A stretch of 64,000 bases of DNA from Prostheceraeus crozeri. Its lineage: Eukaryota; Platyhelminthes; Polycladida; Euryleptidae. The notes beneath the pieces are model-generated. The model worked only from the letters and a program-made list of their open reading frames with translations. It had not been told where the DNA came from and did not search any database. Within the stretch, counting starts at the first letter, position 1. Each line of letters opens with the position of its first letter. Below, in pieces: positions 1 to 10,221 of this stretch. The DNA is taken from NCBI GenBank assembly GCA_907163375.1, contig CAJQUW010016171.1:1-64000 (forward strand). Direction: 5' to 3'. The position numbers were made by a program, and so were the translations under genes.

Positions 1-285
1 CAATTATTGAACCTCCAGTTTTAGTTGATGTTTCTGATGTTTTCTGAGATTCCTGTCCGTGATTCTTCTGCACTGCAATAATCAGTCACGATTTTATATC
101 ACGGCGTTGTACGTGGCAAGGCATCGATCCACAGTGCAACCTAACAAAGGATCAACAGAGATGTTCAGTCGGGTTTTAAACCCGAGGTAAGGCTCAGGTA
201 AGGCAAAGAAATTCGGATTTGACAAAAAATCGCCATATTCTGAGTACCGATGTGCCATAACTAAATGATACATAAAGCGAATGAA
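1..285. repeat. Paralogous intron block, copy 1 (matches 48612-48895)
   Basis: This block is nearly identical (a handful of differences) to 48612-48895, which lies just inside intron 2 of the ShKT gene. Similarity stops near 281-286. By position it should lie just downstream of a paralogous ShKT exon situated left of the window edge. No coding capacity is claimed for the block itself. Confidence 0.85.
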
Positions 286-410
286 GCAGCTTTAAAAAGC
301 GGTTTTTTTAAATTAAAAATCTGGCAAGAAGATTGCGGCAATGATATTTCACTGATCAGCGAATAGTTGACAACAAATATATTCTTCTATGTAGATGTAA
401 TGTTACACTT

Positions 411-903
411 TTTTGATTAAATTAGTTTTTTGTGTGAGAATGTGATATTTTTCCATCAGACAGAGATTACATTTTGTTTTACCACATTTATACGGTGATG
501 TTTCACAAATAATTATTGTTCCCCATTTGATGTTGTAATTTTTGCTGTTGTTCTTCAATGTCCAAATAAATTTCGACAATGCAGTTTCGTTTTTCATGTC
601 TGATGTCCGTGAAAGACTTTCTGTGATTGTGATCTCTCGTTTTGAAGCTGTTTTCTGTTTGACCGATGTATAAATGTTTTTTGCCATCTTCTGTTTTATA
701 TACACGTATATGGAATACAATGGAATACATGGGACATAATTATTATATGTATATCCATATTTTATTTTCTTACATTTCAAATTGCTTGATCTGTGCTCGA
801 TTACGGTTAGGCTACTTCGAAAGGGAGATTTCAGGTTTGTAGAAGCTATTCTGCATATTAACGCATTAGCTTCTTGCATTGGGTCAGTTAAATTCCTGAA
901 ATA
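411..903 (-). pseudogene. Penelope-like element fragment, GIY-YIG end (copy 1)
   Basis: Minus-strand fragments resemble the C-terminal GIY-YIG endonuclease of PLEs. Visible pieces include LYIGQTE, an N-H-R-KSF stretch, ETALSKFIWTLK and a CG-x-x-K-C-x-L-C cysteine cluster followed by EKYHIL. The reading frame is broken between the upstream part (PFRSSLTVIEHRS) and the YIG part, so this is a decayed remnant. It is about 90% similar by eye to 57945-58468 in the same relative order. The mariner at 904-2654 is inserted in its 5' end. The element family resembles that of the PLE at 33283-34458. Confidence 0.7.
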
Positions 904-2654
904 CAGGGTGGGCTTTAAATCTTTCCCTGATTGCGACAATCAATATTATGATGTTTTATTCGAAGTATAGATTCTTTGACGATGCCGTTCGTAAGCTCAG
1001 ACGTCAAAGTTTTGGTTAGGTCACTTTAGAAGTACCGTATCAATCAATTCATACATGAAATTTCAACTTAATCAATTCTTATCAATTGATAATAATTTCT
1101 GATTCCGATAAAGATATCTTTGAAATCTCTTAGCATGATAATGAATAATTGTTGATAAAAACGATAATTCTTGAGTACATATTAAAATCAATCAAGTCAT
1201 ATAGTTAACATTCTGATCTCGTTTTGTTGATATTCGATTGAACACATATTGCATAAAATGAGCATGATATCATTTCATATTTGACTTGCCGTCTCTCTCG
1301 TCATTCAATTTTTTTCATCTTGTTGAACATTCATTTGTCGTCCGTGATAATCTGTCTAACATGGCATCTATGGTGGAGAAAGCTCAATGCGTTCTATGGT
1401 TTCATGAAACTAATTCTCCGATAACTGTACAAAGGTATTTCCGATCACATTACGGCCGATCTCCTCCGGATGTGAAAAGCATAAAGAACTGGTACGAAAA
1501 GTTCAAAGAGACTGGGAGCGTTGGCAATCTCAATAGAAGAGGGAAACCAACAGCAAGTGGAGAAGTGGTTGAGTCAGTACGCAGTTCTTTTGAGAGGAGT
1601 CCAACGAAATTAACTCAAAGAGCTTCACAAGAAATTGGTATTCCACACACTACCGTAATCAAAATTCTGCCCAAACGATTGCAATTCCGAGCCTACAAGA
1701 TACAAATGGTTCAAGCCTTGCAATCCAATGATCGTCCTCAACGTGCAGCCTTTGCAGAGGATATTCTTCACAGAATTGACTCAAACAATGAATACCTCCA
1801 GTACACTGCTTTTTCTGATGAGGCTGCGCTTCACTTATCAGGCAAAATTAATCGGCACAACTTACGAATCTGGGGATCTGAGAATCCACATGTTGTGATG
1901 GAGCACCGGAGAGACAGTGCAAAGGTGAATGTGTGGTGTTGTCTGATGCACAACAGAGTTATTGGACCCTTCTTTTTTGCGGAATCGACAATTTCTGCCA
2001 ACGTCTCCCTGGACATGTTGCAACATTTTGTCGTTCCGCAGCTCGCAGACTATCAACCAAACATTGTCTTTCAACAAGAAGGAGCTCCTCCACATTGGGG
2101 CAGACGTGTGCGAGATTTTCTGGACGAAGCTTTCCCGAACAGATGGATAGGGCGGGATGGACCAATACCATGGCCACCGCGCTCGCCTGACATCACCCCG
2201 TTGGACTTCTTCCTATGGAGCTACGTAAAAGTCAGTGTTTATCGCTCACCTGTTCGTGATCTCGAAGCACTCAAATTACGGATTCGGGAAGCGATAGCGA
2301 CCGTAAGTCTTGAGATGCTGGAAAGCACTTGGAGAGAAATTGATTATCGCTTGGATGTGCTCCGAGCTACGAAAGGAGCTCATGTTGAGGTGCATTGACA
2401 GTAGTTGAAATCAAATTGAATAAAAGATATTGGATGAAAAAAAATGTTTTGCTCTAATAAAGGCTGAAATTGATAAGAATTGATTAAGTTGAAATTTTAT
2501 GCATGAATTAATTGATACGGTACTTCTAAAGTGATCAAAACAAAAAAAGTTTGACGTCTGAGCTTGCGAACGGCATCGTCAAAGAATCTATATTTTGAAT
2601 AAAACATCAAAATATTAATTGTCGCAATCAGGGAAAGACTTTATGCTCACCCTG
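904..2654 (+). mobile_element. Tc1/mariner-superfamily element, complete, TA target duplication
   Basis: The element is about 1751 bp, begins CAGGGTGGGC and ends with the matching inverted CACCCTG. TA dinucleotides lie at 902-903 and 2655-2656. Terminal inverted repeats are about 185 bp (904-1087 and 2468-2654), with small differences between arms. One transposase ORF lies inside. The paralogous site at 58468-58490 lacks the element and has a single TA, which confirms both borders. Insertion is inside a PLE remnant. Confidence 0.93.
1286..2398 (+). CDS. Tc1/mariner-superfamily transposase
   Basis: DDE-type transposase, cutting at TA sites in family members. The ORF gives 370 residues. A more likely start is the Met at 1361, which gives about 345 residues, normal for the family. 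The N-terminal third holds helix-turn-helix DNA-binding regions (YGRSPPDVKSIKNWYEKF, then RRGKP and HTTVIKIL). The catalytic core shows FSDEA for the first Asp, QQEGAPPH where family members usually have QQDGAPPH, and PPRSPDITPLDFFLW for the third acid, 36 residues after the second. The Asp-to-Glu change at the second catalytic position may reduce or abolish activity. The ORF is otherwise uninterrupted, which suggests a fairly young copy. Confidence 0.9.
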   Translation: MPSLSSFNFFHLVEHSFVVRDNLSNMASMVEKAQCVLWFHETNSPITVQRYFRSHYGRSPPDVKSIKNWYEKFKETGSVGNLNRRGKPTASGEVVESVRSSFERSPTKLTQRASQEIGIPHTTVIKILPKRLQFRAYKIQMVQALQSNDRPQRAAFAEDILHRIDSNNEYLQYTAFSDEAALHLSGKINRHNLRIWGSENPHVVMEHRRDSAKVNVWCCLMHNRVIGPFFFAESTISANVSLDMLQHFVVPQLADYQPNIVFQQEGAPPHWGRRVRDFLDEAFPNRWIGRDGPIPWPPRSPDITPLDFFLWSYVKVSVYRSPVRDLEALKLRIREAIATVSLEMLESTWREIDYRLDVLRATKGAHVEVH

Positions 2655-2656
2655 TA

Positions 2657-3359
2657 TTTTGTGATTTGAATATATCATACACTGAGCCGCTAGAAATATT
2701 TTTAATGAATGAATTTAGTTTGGCCTATACATGCATGTTTAATTAAATCATTATGTAATAAATCTAAATGATAAGATTACATGAAGTTAGTATTCTAATA
2801 TTTAGAAATTATTTCATAAATGACATTCATTCAAATTTCAAAGTGTACATAATTTAGCAAACAACTAGAAACTGCTGACCCACAAGGAATCATTGCAAAG
2901 TCTTCCTACATTGCAGGCGGGTTAGGAACTCGTAATTTACTTGTTATAACACTTTTAATAAGGGAAGCATGCAATTTATGCATTCACATTAATGGCCGTT
3001 TCAAAACCAAACGTCACAACTAATAGACTGTCAATCTCTTTAGTTATGTGAGATTTCGTCCTTTTTTGCGCATTTGTTTTTGTTTTTCCTTTCCCTGAAG
3101 CTCTAGGGGGTCGATACAGTTTTTTCTGCTACCGTCTGAAAATCGGTGTCTCTACTTTGTGTTTACCTACCCTCGTTGTCTCCATCTGCAGTTCACGGAG
3201 TATAATGAATTTAAAACGCTAGAGATTTTATGTTCATAATTTTATGTCGCTTGAGATTTGATTCCGCAGTTTTTCTGTTGGCCCCCTATAGCAACTTGCC
3301 CCGTGTAACAACTAGCTCCGGTCTACCTTAATACGGAATAAAATGTAGTATTTAGAACG
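2657..3359. other. Non-coding stretch with a short paralogous block (3123-3160)
   Basis: No coding feature is seen. Positions about 3123-3160 match 58514-58550, just upstream of the last ShKT exon, so collinearity with the other gene copy continues past the mariner. The equivalent of that last exon is not found after 3160. Confidence 0.5.
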
Positions 3360-3600
3360 CGATGGAGCTCCGCAATAGACAGATGTCTATGACCGACGAC
3401 CGACATCTAGGTCCCTGTTACAACTGCTACCCACCACATTTGCAATTTCACTTCTACTCTTACGTGACTATTGGTCCACAAGATGTGTGTTAGAGATCCG
3501 CATTGTGTGTTATGCATATCAGCAGCATGTACATGCATATTAGAAATGCTTATTACCCCCAGTCCATAATATCATTATGGACAGCGGACAGTAGATAATT
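3360..3600 (-). repeat. Diverged copy of the palindromic module found between the two tyrosine recombinases
   Basis: The stretch GACCGACATCTAGGTCC (about 3398-3414) followed by a variant of TTACCCACCTCATTT matches the reverse complement of 51330-51390. The palindrome GTCCATAAT-atc-ATTATGGAC (3562-3582) followed by AGCGGAC matches GGTCCGTAAT-gag-ATTACGGACC plus GCTGAC at 51241-51270. Order and orientation agree with one reversed, non-coding copy. No recombinase ORF is next to it. Confidence 0.6.
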
Positions 3601-3944
3601 CCGCTCATATAAACCATGTTAACGTACAAACAATTATGTTCAAGAACAGCATCTGCATGAAATAAATGACAATCATTTCGTCATTCCTAATTGGTGATTG
3701 ATAAATATATCCTGTTAACGTACAAGACAATGATAATGATAATTCTAAACATATAATGCAACTTTAAATAACAGTATTGAAAGCACTCTCATTCTGCATT
3801 AATGTATGAAAACATTTTTATGATTTTTTTGAATGCATGGTTAACACCTAACACATTTGTTGGCTGACACTTTCCATATCTTTATGATATTTAAGGTGCA
3901 CTAGAACAATTATTTGCATTATTGGCCCACTCAACTATCTGACA

Positions 3945-3984
3945 ATGAAACTCTTGAAATTGCCTCTCTGTATTGTCTCATGCC
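3945..3984 (+). CDS. Signal-peptide exon of a ShKT-family paralog (exon 1)
   Basis: ATG followed by 12 hydrophobic-rich codons (MKLLKLPLCIVSC) and one extra base, then a consensus donor GTAAGT at 3985-3990. The phase-1 donor and the sequence resemble 38460-38502, the proposed first exon of the ShKT gene. Upstream TATCTGACA followed within about 60 bp by the ATG is seen in both. It would form the start of a secretion signal. The matching second exon was not found between here and 38 kb, so this may be a relic, or its gene may use a distant exon. Confidence 0.5.
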
Positions 3985-3990
3985 GTAAGT

Positions 3991-4559
3991 CCACCTTTTC
4001 CTATTAAAAACACACCTACCTATCGTCAATTATCTGACGGTTGAATATATACACATGAATTGTCTTGTCATTGCACGAATAATCCTTTATTAGATAATGT
4101 AGGTAGGTTGAAAAGCATATGCCTGGCTTGCTCTGACAACAAGTATTAATATAAGTCTTTTGGCTCAAAACATGCTTTAGTGGTTCTATTTTGGATATAA
4201 ATAAGCGAGGTTGTTTCTTTTCATTGACTATTGTCCATCACTCGTTGTTTAAGAAACCCTTTTTACCCCGTTTTAAGAAACCCTCCTCATACCTCAACTT
4301 CAAGTCTTATTCTAGCTACTCTAACTAAACTATTTCTTTATTCTGCAATGATAATGGTCCAGGCGAAGCATATGCGAATATCATGGTTTTGATTAGTCTT
4401 CCTCACACATCTCACATGCATTATGCACTTTAAAAGATTTCTTGTCGTGCAATCTTCATGTGCCAGTAGCTGACATTTGAGGCATTGCAATCAAACATTG
4501 CATCTTCCACTGTCATTGATTAGTCACTTTCCAATAGAATGTTTAGACGGTGGAGATCT
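3991..4559. other. Non-coding stretch
   Basis: No gene seen. It contains a short direct repeat around TTTAAGAAACCCT (about 4248-4285). Confidence 0.5.
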
Positions 4560-4654
4560 AATCAACAAGTGTTCAATAAGTCACGTGGTTACAATCTGCA
4601 ACGAAGAAAAGGTTATTTAAATACTACGTATAAACAATTAAGCAATAGGTAATG

Positions 4655-6410
4655 TTAGTTAAATATCTTTAAGAAATAAGAGCTACCATTATAACCTAAT
4701 GTTCGGTTAAGCAATGGGTTGCTACTAAACATTTTTATAGATTCAACAATACTAATCTCAAAGTCCGAGTTTCCACGGTAAATGATTTTAAAGCAATCAT
4801 TGTAGTTACGAAAACAATGGTTACATTGTTCTATGTGTTTTGCAATGGCACTATTGCCACTTAAGTGTTCAAGTTTACGTTGATGCAGACGTCTTTTGGT
4901 TTTGCCAATATATTGGCAATCTGGATCAACCTGACATTGAAAGCAATAGACAGAACGCGATTGCATGTCTGGACCTAACTTACTTTTAAGGGAGAAATGT
5001 CTTCCAGTTTTGAACGAGGTCATCCAGAAAAGGTAATTCTTTATTACCCACTTCTGATGTAAAGTGCAAGTTACTGTGTTGAATATTTAGAAAATTATGG
5101 AATACATCTATGTGTTGTTCATTGTTAAATACAGCTATGATATCATCCACATAACGACGATACACAACAGGAGAGAAAGGTAAGTCCTGCCATTTATGTT
5201 CTAGATTAGCTAAGAAGATGTTAGCGAGGGTTGGACCCAACGGGCTACCCATACTTACACCATCCACCTGTTGGTATACGGTGTCATTCATAAGAAAGCA
5301 ACCAGACGTGGCAAATTTTAATAAGTCTTTAAATACTTTTTCTTCGTACTTCGGTTTATTGGCATTACTAGGTGAGTACACTAATTTAGTTGCAATGTTG
5401 ATTGCTTCAGTTACGGGTACGTCGGTAAATAAGTTTTCGACGTCAAAACTCACAAGGGTGCTATGACGGTTTATTTTATGTTTAACATCATCTAATACAC
5501 TAATGAAATCATTAGTTGATTTCAACATAAAGTCATCATTGATATGTGGTTTAATTAAATTGTCTAAGTATTTAGCTAATTTATAATTAGCAGCACCAAT
5601 AGTACTAACTATCGGTCGAACAGAGTAGTTGTTCTTATGTACTTTTACGGTACCATAGACACGTGCTATGTTACCACCAGAAGGCAGTATGTCCTTATAA
5701 ACGCTGTCATCAACTTTATTTTTTACATATTTATTGAGATAGCGAGATAATTTATTTTCCTCGATACAAACAGGATGTTTTTTAATATAATTTTCATTAG
5801 GTACAGGAAGTATTTTAAATTAAGAAGAATCACTCAATATCCCATTAAGTTTATGATTATAGTCATCAGTATCTACAAGCACGATACCTTGACCTTTATC
5901 AAAAGAACGAATCTTTAAGTTACGAATCTTAGATAGTCTATTTAAAGTCATGTGTAACATACGGTTACGTTTACTTTTCAAAGTGTCATTGCAGTTATCT
6001 TCGAATTCCTTCAGTGAGTGTATTATATCTATTTTTATTTCTTTGGTCCAGTTAGGATCATTGCGTGGTACGCCACACATTGATTTTTCCAGTTCATATT
6101 TCATTTTATCTAAATCAAGGTGTCTAGGAGCAATAGGATTTTTTAAACCATACCGTAATGCTTCACGTTCAAACAGAGAGAGTGAATGGCTACTAAGGTT
6201 AATGATGCAATCAGGGGTTGCAGTCCTTTGTTCAAGCCAAAGTTTACTTAATTTACTACGATGAGATTCTTTTACTTGTAGGAGAGAGTTATTGACATGT
6301 TTGTAAATAGCCAATTTTAACGTGAGAATACGAAACCACGATAATTGACTCGAAATGTGAGTGGTAAGATTTTGGAGTTTAAATTTATTGTGTTTCAATT
6401 TTTTATTCAA
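4655..6410 (-). pseudogene. PLE A reverse transcriptase / GIY-YIG polyprotein, broken
   Basis: On the minus strand an N-terminal region (6410-5820, with FDKGQGIVLVDTDDY) runs into the RT fingers and palm in the same frame, interrupted by a single TAA at 5820-5822. RT motifs: KVHKNNYSVRPIVS, SFDVENLFTDVP (A), GVSMGSPLGPTLANIFL (B), YRRYVDDIIAVF (C) and GNKELPFLD (D/E). The frame then jumps to FKTGRHFSLKSKLG and the GIY-YIG domain (CQYIGKTKRRLHQRKLEH). About 400 bp present in the plus-strand copy are missing at this joint. The nonsense codon and the deletion make the copy inactive. RT plus C-terminal endonuclease is the canonical PLE order. Confidence 0.88.
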
Positions 6411-6460
6411 GAATTTTATATGCGATGTGATGGCTAATTTGTTGAATTCATCAACATCAG

Positions 6461-7271
6461 AAGTGGGTAATAAAGAATTACCTTTTCTGGATGTCCTTCT
6501 GAAAATGATGAGGACAATGTACTTACTGAGATTTATCGTAAACCTACCTTTACAGGTCTTTTACTGAATTTCAATGCTTCATGTCCTCGCAGTTGGAAAA
6601 ACACTCTAGTATTAGGCATGCTTCATCGTGCTTACAATGTATCCACCAATTGGAATCTATTCCATAATGAATGTAGTAAAATTACCAATACTATCTTAAG
6701 TAGAAATGGCTATCGATTGCAATTAATTCAATCAACAATTAACAAATTTATAGGTCGTAAATTAAACAATTCTTCACGCGTAACAATTGATAATGACTTC
6801 AATAAAATAATCAAAATCCCCTTCGTGGGTTATGCATCACAGAAATTTAGTAATAAGTTAGTAAAAATATTTCGTAAACTTAACTTGGAATGCAAGGTTG
6901 TTATGACCTCGTTCAAAACTGGAAGACATTTCTCCCTTAAAAGTAAGTTAGGTCCAGACATGCAATCGCGTTCTGTCTATTGCTTTCAATGTCAGGTTGA
7001 TCCAGATTGCCAATATATTGGCAAAACCAAAAGACGTCTGCATCAACGTAAACTTGAACACTTAAGTGGCAATAGTGCCATTGCAAAACACATAGAACAA
7101 TGTAACCATTGTTTTCGTAACTACAATGATTGCTTTAAAATCATTTACCGTGGAAACTCGGACTTTGAGATTAGTATTGTTGAATCTATAAAAATGTTTA
7201 GTAGCAACCCATTGCTTAACCGAACATTAGGTTATAATGATAGCTCTTATTTCTTAAAGATATTTAACTAA
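6461..7271 (+). pseudogene. PLE A inverted partial copy: RT tail and GIY-YIG endonuclease
   Basis: This plus-strand copy starts inside the RT (SEVGNKELPFLDVLL). After one frameshift it continues as a 217-residue ORF at 6618-7271 through GMLHRAYNVSTNW and the GIY-YIG endonuclease (CQYIGKTKRRLHQRKLEH, then ISIVESIKM and the terminal LGYN-SSYFLKIFN). It retains the roughly 400 bp that the minus-strand copy lacks. Catalytic RT motifs A-C are absent, so it is a 5'-truncated copy. Confidence 0.85.
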
Positions 7272-7371
7272 CATTACCTATTGCTTAATTGTTTATACGT
7301 AGTATTTAAATAACCTTTTCTTCGTTGCAGATTGTAACCACGTGACTTATTGAACACTTGTTCACTTTCCA

Positions 7372-8570
7372 ATACGTTTTCTATCGAATATAATTCGCTA
7401 CATGCCACTAAGGAACATTCGATTTTCGTAAACGGGACATCAATAAAAAGGCAGTAATGAAATCGAAAATAGTGCAGGTTGAAGTCATGACAGTTGATAT
7501 CTACTCTTACATTTTCTACTTTGAAAATATCTATATGATATTCGATACCGTCAGAAGACCTTTTCACTTTTGATTTTTACTATTTTACATTTGTGAAAAT
7601 ATTACATCAAAAGTAGCAAAACCATAATAAAACTCATTGTATGTTATAGAGAAATTAAGCAGATACAACGCTTTTTGAACCTAATATTTTGCTATAAGCA
7701 TACTACTCAGAAGGTTGGAATATTCTAAATTGACGATGACTTCTGAGAAATCAATGGGGTGTTTTACACTCCTATGCGAAGGGATCCATTGAAGTATGCT
7801 TTTTACAGATTTATAATGTTCTTCATTCATTGTTCTTATCTTTTAAAATATGATATCCAAGATTGTGCGTGCTGGTTTTGACAACTTGCAACCGCATGCT
7901 TATAACCAGCTTTCATAACTGTCATTCACTGATGTTCAAATTGATTTATTAACCAGTAATTGTAGATCGATGCAATGATGTACGAATGAAGTTAACATAG
8001 GACACAATAATTATTACAACTGTTGTTCTAAACGAGACATGGCCTCCTGCATGCATAAAAGAGCAAAGCGAATAGTTTTGAAACTATGACTTATAGCTGA
8101 CTTTTAAATCTGGTTCTCAAACATTTGAATAGCATGATGCTTGTGTCTATAAACTTGGCTTTAAAACAATAAACAATAATTTTAAACAAGTATTGTGAAT
8201 CCCTGTCCCACACATCTCAATGGTTTCAATTGCCATGCTATCAAGCATAAATTGATAAAAAAGCCTTTTCTTTATTCCACACCCTTATTCTTTTTGTGCT
8301 GAGGGAAGAATGCAGAGAACATCAATTTGAAGGTCATTATGATTGAAAGGTTTGAACCCCTACCACACGAAGAGCATGCACACTCTACATTCTGTCACAA
8401 GGCCACACTGCAAGTTTAAACTTGGAGGCAGGTTGAACTTCCACGTTCTCATCCGGGCACAGCAAAATTCATTCATATGTTATTTATTAATGACATTATT
8501 AATTCATTTCATGAATTATTATGTTAATTATTCACATGCTGTGTTAGCGTGTTAGCGTGCGGTCGTATTT
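7372..8570. other. Non-coding stretch
   Basis: No gene or repeat recognised. Short ORFs here have no family features. Confidence 0.5.
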
Positions 8571-8947
8571 TCTATAGCTCTCGTCTATTATCGAATTTTC
8601 ACTGTTATCATAGTTTTAAGTAATCGTTTCCCGTAGTTTTTGATATCGTAGTGGTCCTTATTGTGTTTGCAGTCTTTTGGTGCTAGTTTTGCTGTTGTTT
8701 TCTGATTTTTTCCTTTTTTGTAGCAATTTTTTATATAGTAGAGAACCCCTATTGCGTTGATTTTGGTGAGCTGACTTCACTGCCTTTGTGAAGCAACAAT
8801 TTCACTCCAACCGTCCGAAGACTTTCTATTCAACTTCGTATTGATTTACCTAGACAAGTAAGACATCAAACTGTTCGACTTTGCCATATTTTATTGTTAT
8901 TGTACATAGAAATCTGATCTTTCCGCTAACTTTTCTGAAATTTCATA

Positions 8948-9631
8948 ATGATTATGTTGCAACCAGTGTCTCCGTCAAAACCTAGCGATCGCCAGTGTGG
9001 GGCTTGCAGAGATTCTATTTCGGAATTGGACATTCATGTGACTTGTGAAAAGTGTGATTTGCTCTTCCATTCCTATTGTACGAAACTGCCATCGTATGAA
9101 TTTATTAAGTATATAAAAACAAAACGGATATATACTTGTGACACTTGCATGTTCAAAATTTATCCTACTGACATCCAGAACATAGCGAAACAAAATGAAT
9201 CACATCAAAATCAACAAAACAAAGAAGAACTAGATTGTGAAGCCGAATTCGATAGAATGAAGCAAAGACATCATCGAGAAAGAGAAGATTTGCTGACATC
9301 AATAAATACTTATGAGCAAGAAATGAAGAAAAAGGATGAAGAAATTAGAAACTTACAAGCAGAAATCATACAGATGCGGTTGGCGGAAATCGATGCCAGA
9401 AGGATAGAAGCAAATAAAAGCCAAGAAAAGAAAGACAATGAAAGCGAAGACTCTGACGAAGAAGATTGTACAAATAAAGAAGACGATGACGTTGAAGACA
9501 CAGAATATTACTTGAAGCAAATCAATATAAAAATAAGAAAAATGGGCGACAACATCAATGAAATTCATTCAACGGTTAACGCAATACGCGCAATACGCAA
9601 TACGCAGAACGCTTCAGAACGGTACGAGTAA
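8948..9631 (+). CDS. LINE ORF1, N-terminal part: PHD finger and coiled coil
   Basis: 227 residues. Residues about 17-65 form a PHD-type zinc finger: CGAC, then CEKC, then H-x-x-C (HSYC) and CDTC. Residues about 90-155 are heptad-like and rich in Lys/Glu (MKQRHHREREDLL, EEIRNLQAEIIQMRLAEIDARR), followed by an acidic run (EDSDEEDCTNKEDDDVED). ORF1 proteins of LINEs bind their own RNA; PHD fingers occur in some CR1-group ORF1s. The ORF stops at 9629-9631, and a shifted frame carries on from about 9615 to the zinc-knuckle part, so a frameshift near 9615 probably splits a once single ORF1. Confidence 0.75.
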   Translation: MIMLQPVSPSKPSDRQCGACRDSISELDIHVTCEKCDLLFHSYCTKLPSYEFIKYIKTKRIYTCDTCMFKIYPTDIQNIAKQNESHQNQQNKEELDCEAEFDRMKQRHHREREDLLTSINTYEQEMKKKDEEIRNLQAEIIQMRLAEIDARRIEANKSQEKKDNESEDSDEEDCTNKEDDDVEDTEYYLKQINIKIRKMGDNINEIHSTVNAIRAIRNTQNASERYE

Positions 9632-9750
9632 GCCCACCAAAGTCCAGTTTCCCTAAATTCATACCAATAAATACAACAACAAGCCAATCTCCGCAAGCAG
9701 AACAACGTCCTATTGAAGCAGATCGAGTTAACCAGCAGGAAGTTCAACGT

Positions 9751-10182
9751 TTGCATCAACGGTCATCTCATCAAAGGCCGCCTCAACACCAAAGCTCTTT
9801 GAAATTCAAGTCATGTTACACTTGCGGTAGACGTGGGCACCTCTCGTGGAATTGCTGGTTTAACAACAACTACAACATGAGACCACAACCAAGAAGATAT
9901 CCTGGACAGTATACTCATAGAAGAACAATGCCATATAGAAGACAATGGAGAAATTTCAGACACGATGGAAATTATGAGTGGGCTAACGAAAGAAGATACC
10001 CAAGAAATCCATATCATGATCAAAGACCACACGGAAGACGACAACATCAATTTTATGAGAGCAGAAATTATCGAAGAGAAAATGATCAATTTCCTGAAGA
10101 AAGAATAAGACCATTGTCGCCAAACCAACATCAACAACAAAACACTCATTATAGAACAAACAATAGAATAGAACAAGAATAG
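9751..10182 (+). CDS. LINE ORF1, C-terminal part: CCHC zinc knuckle
   Basis: 143 residues. CYTCGRRGHLSWNC is a textbook retroelement zinc knuckle (C-x2-C-x4-H-x4-C). It is followed by an Arg/Gln/Tyr-rich basic tail, typical of nucleic-acid binding. The open frame extends upstream without a Met through SPPKSSFPKFIPIN to about 9615, where it meets the frame of the PHD part. It ends in a purine-rich GAATA repeat (10165-10192), a likely slippage site. Confidence 0.7.
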   Translation: MHQRSSHQRPPQHQSSLKFKSCYTCGRRGHLSWNCWFNNNYNMRPQPRRYPGQYTHRRTMPYRRQWRNFRHDGNYEWANERRYPRNPYHDQRPHGRRQHQFYESRNYRRENDQFPEERIRPLSPNQHQQQNTHYRTNNRIEQE

Positions 10183-10221
10183 AATAGAATAGAACAAACT
10201 ACACAAATCATTCAACACGTT

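Larger units (their letters stand above)
4560..7371 (-). mobile_element. Penelope-like element A with inverted partial copy
   Basis: The main body reads on the minus strand from about 6455 to 4560. A second, partial copy of its 3' half lies head-to-head on the plus strand (6461-7366). The inverted arms match closely (4567-5035 with 6903-7366, and 5024-5072 with 6461-6503), including about 100 bp beyond the stop codon. Tail-to-tail and partial inverted copies are a known PLE arrangement. No hammerhead fold was found at either end. Confidence 0.85.

Noticed and set aside
1831..2190. Several overlapping ORFs inside the mariner transposase
   Set aside because: They are shadow frames of the transposase with no motifs of their own.
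9310..9759. Minus-strand ORFs opposite LINE ORF1
   Set aside because: Low-complexity mirror of the acidic and Lys-rich coiled-coil region.
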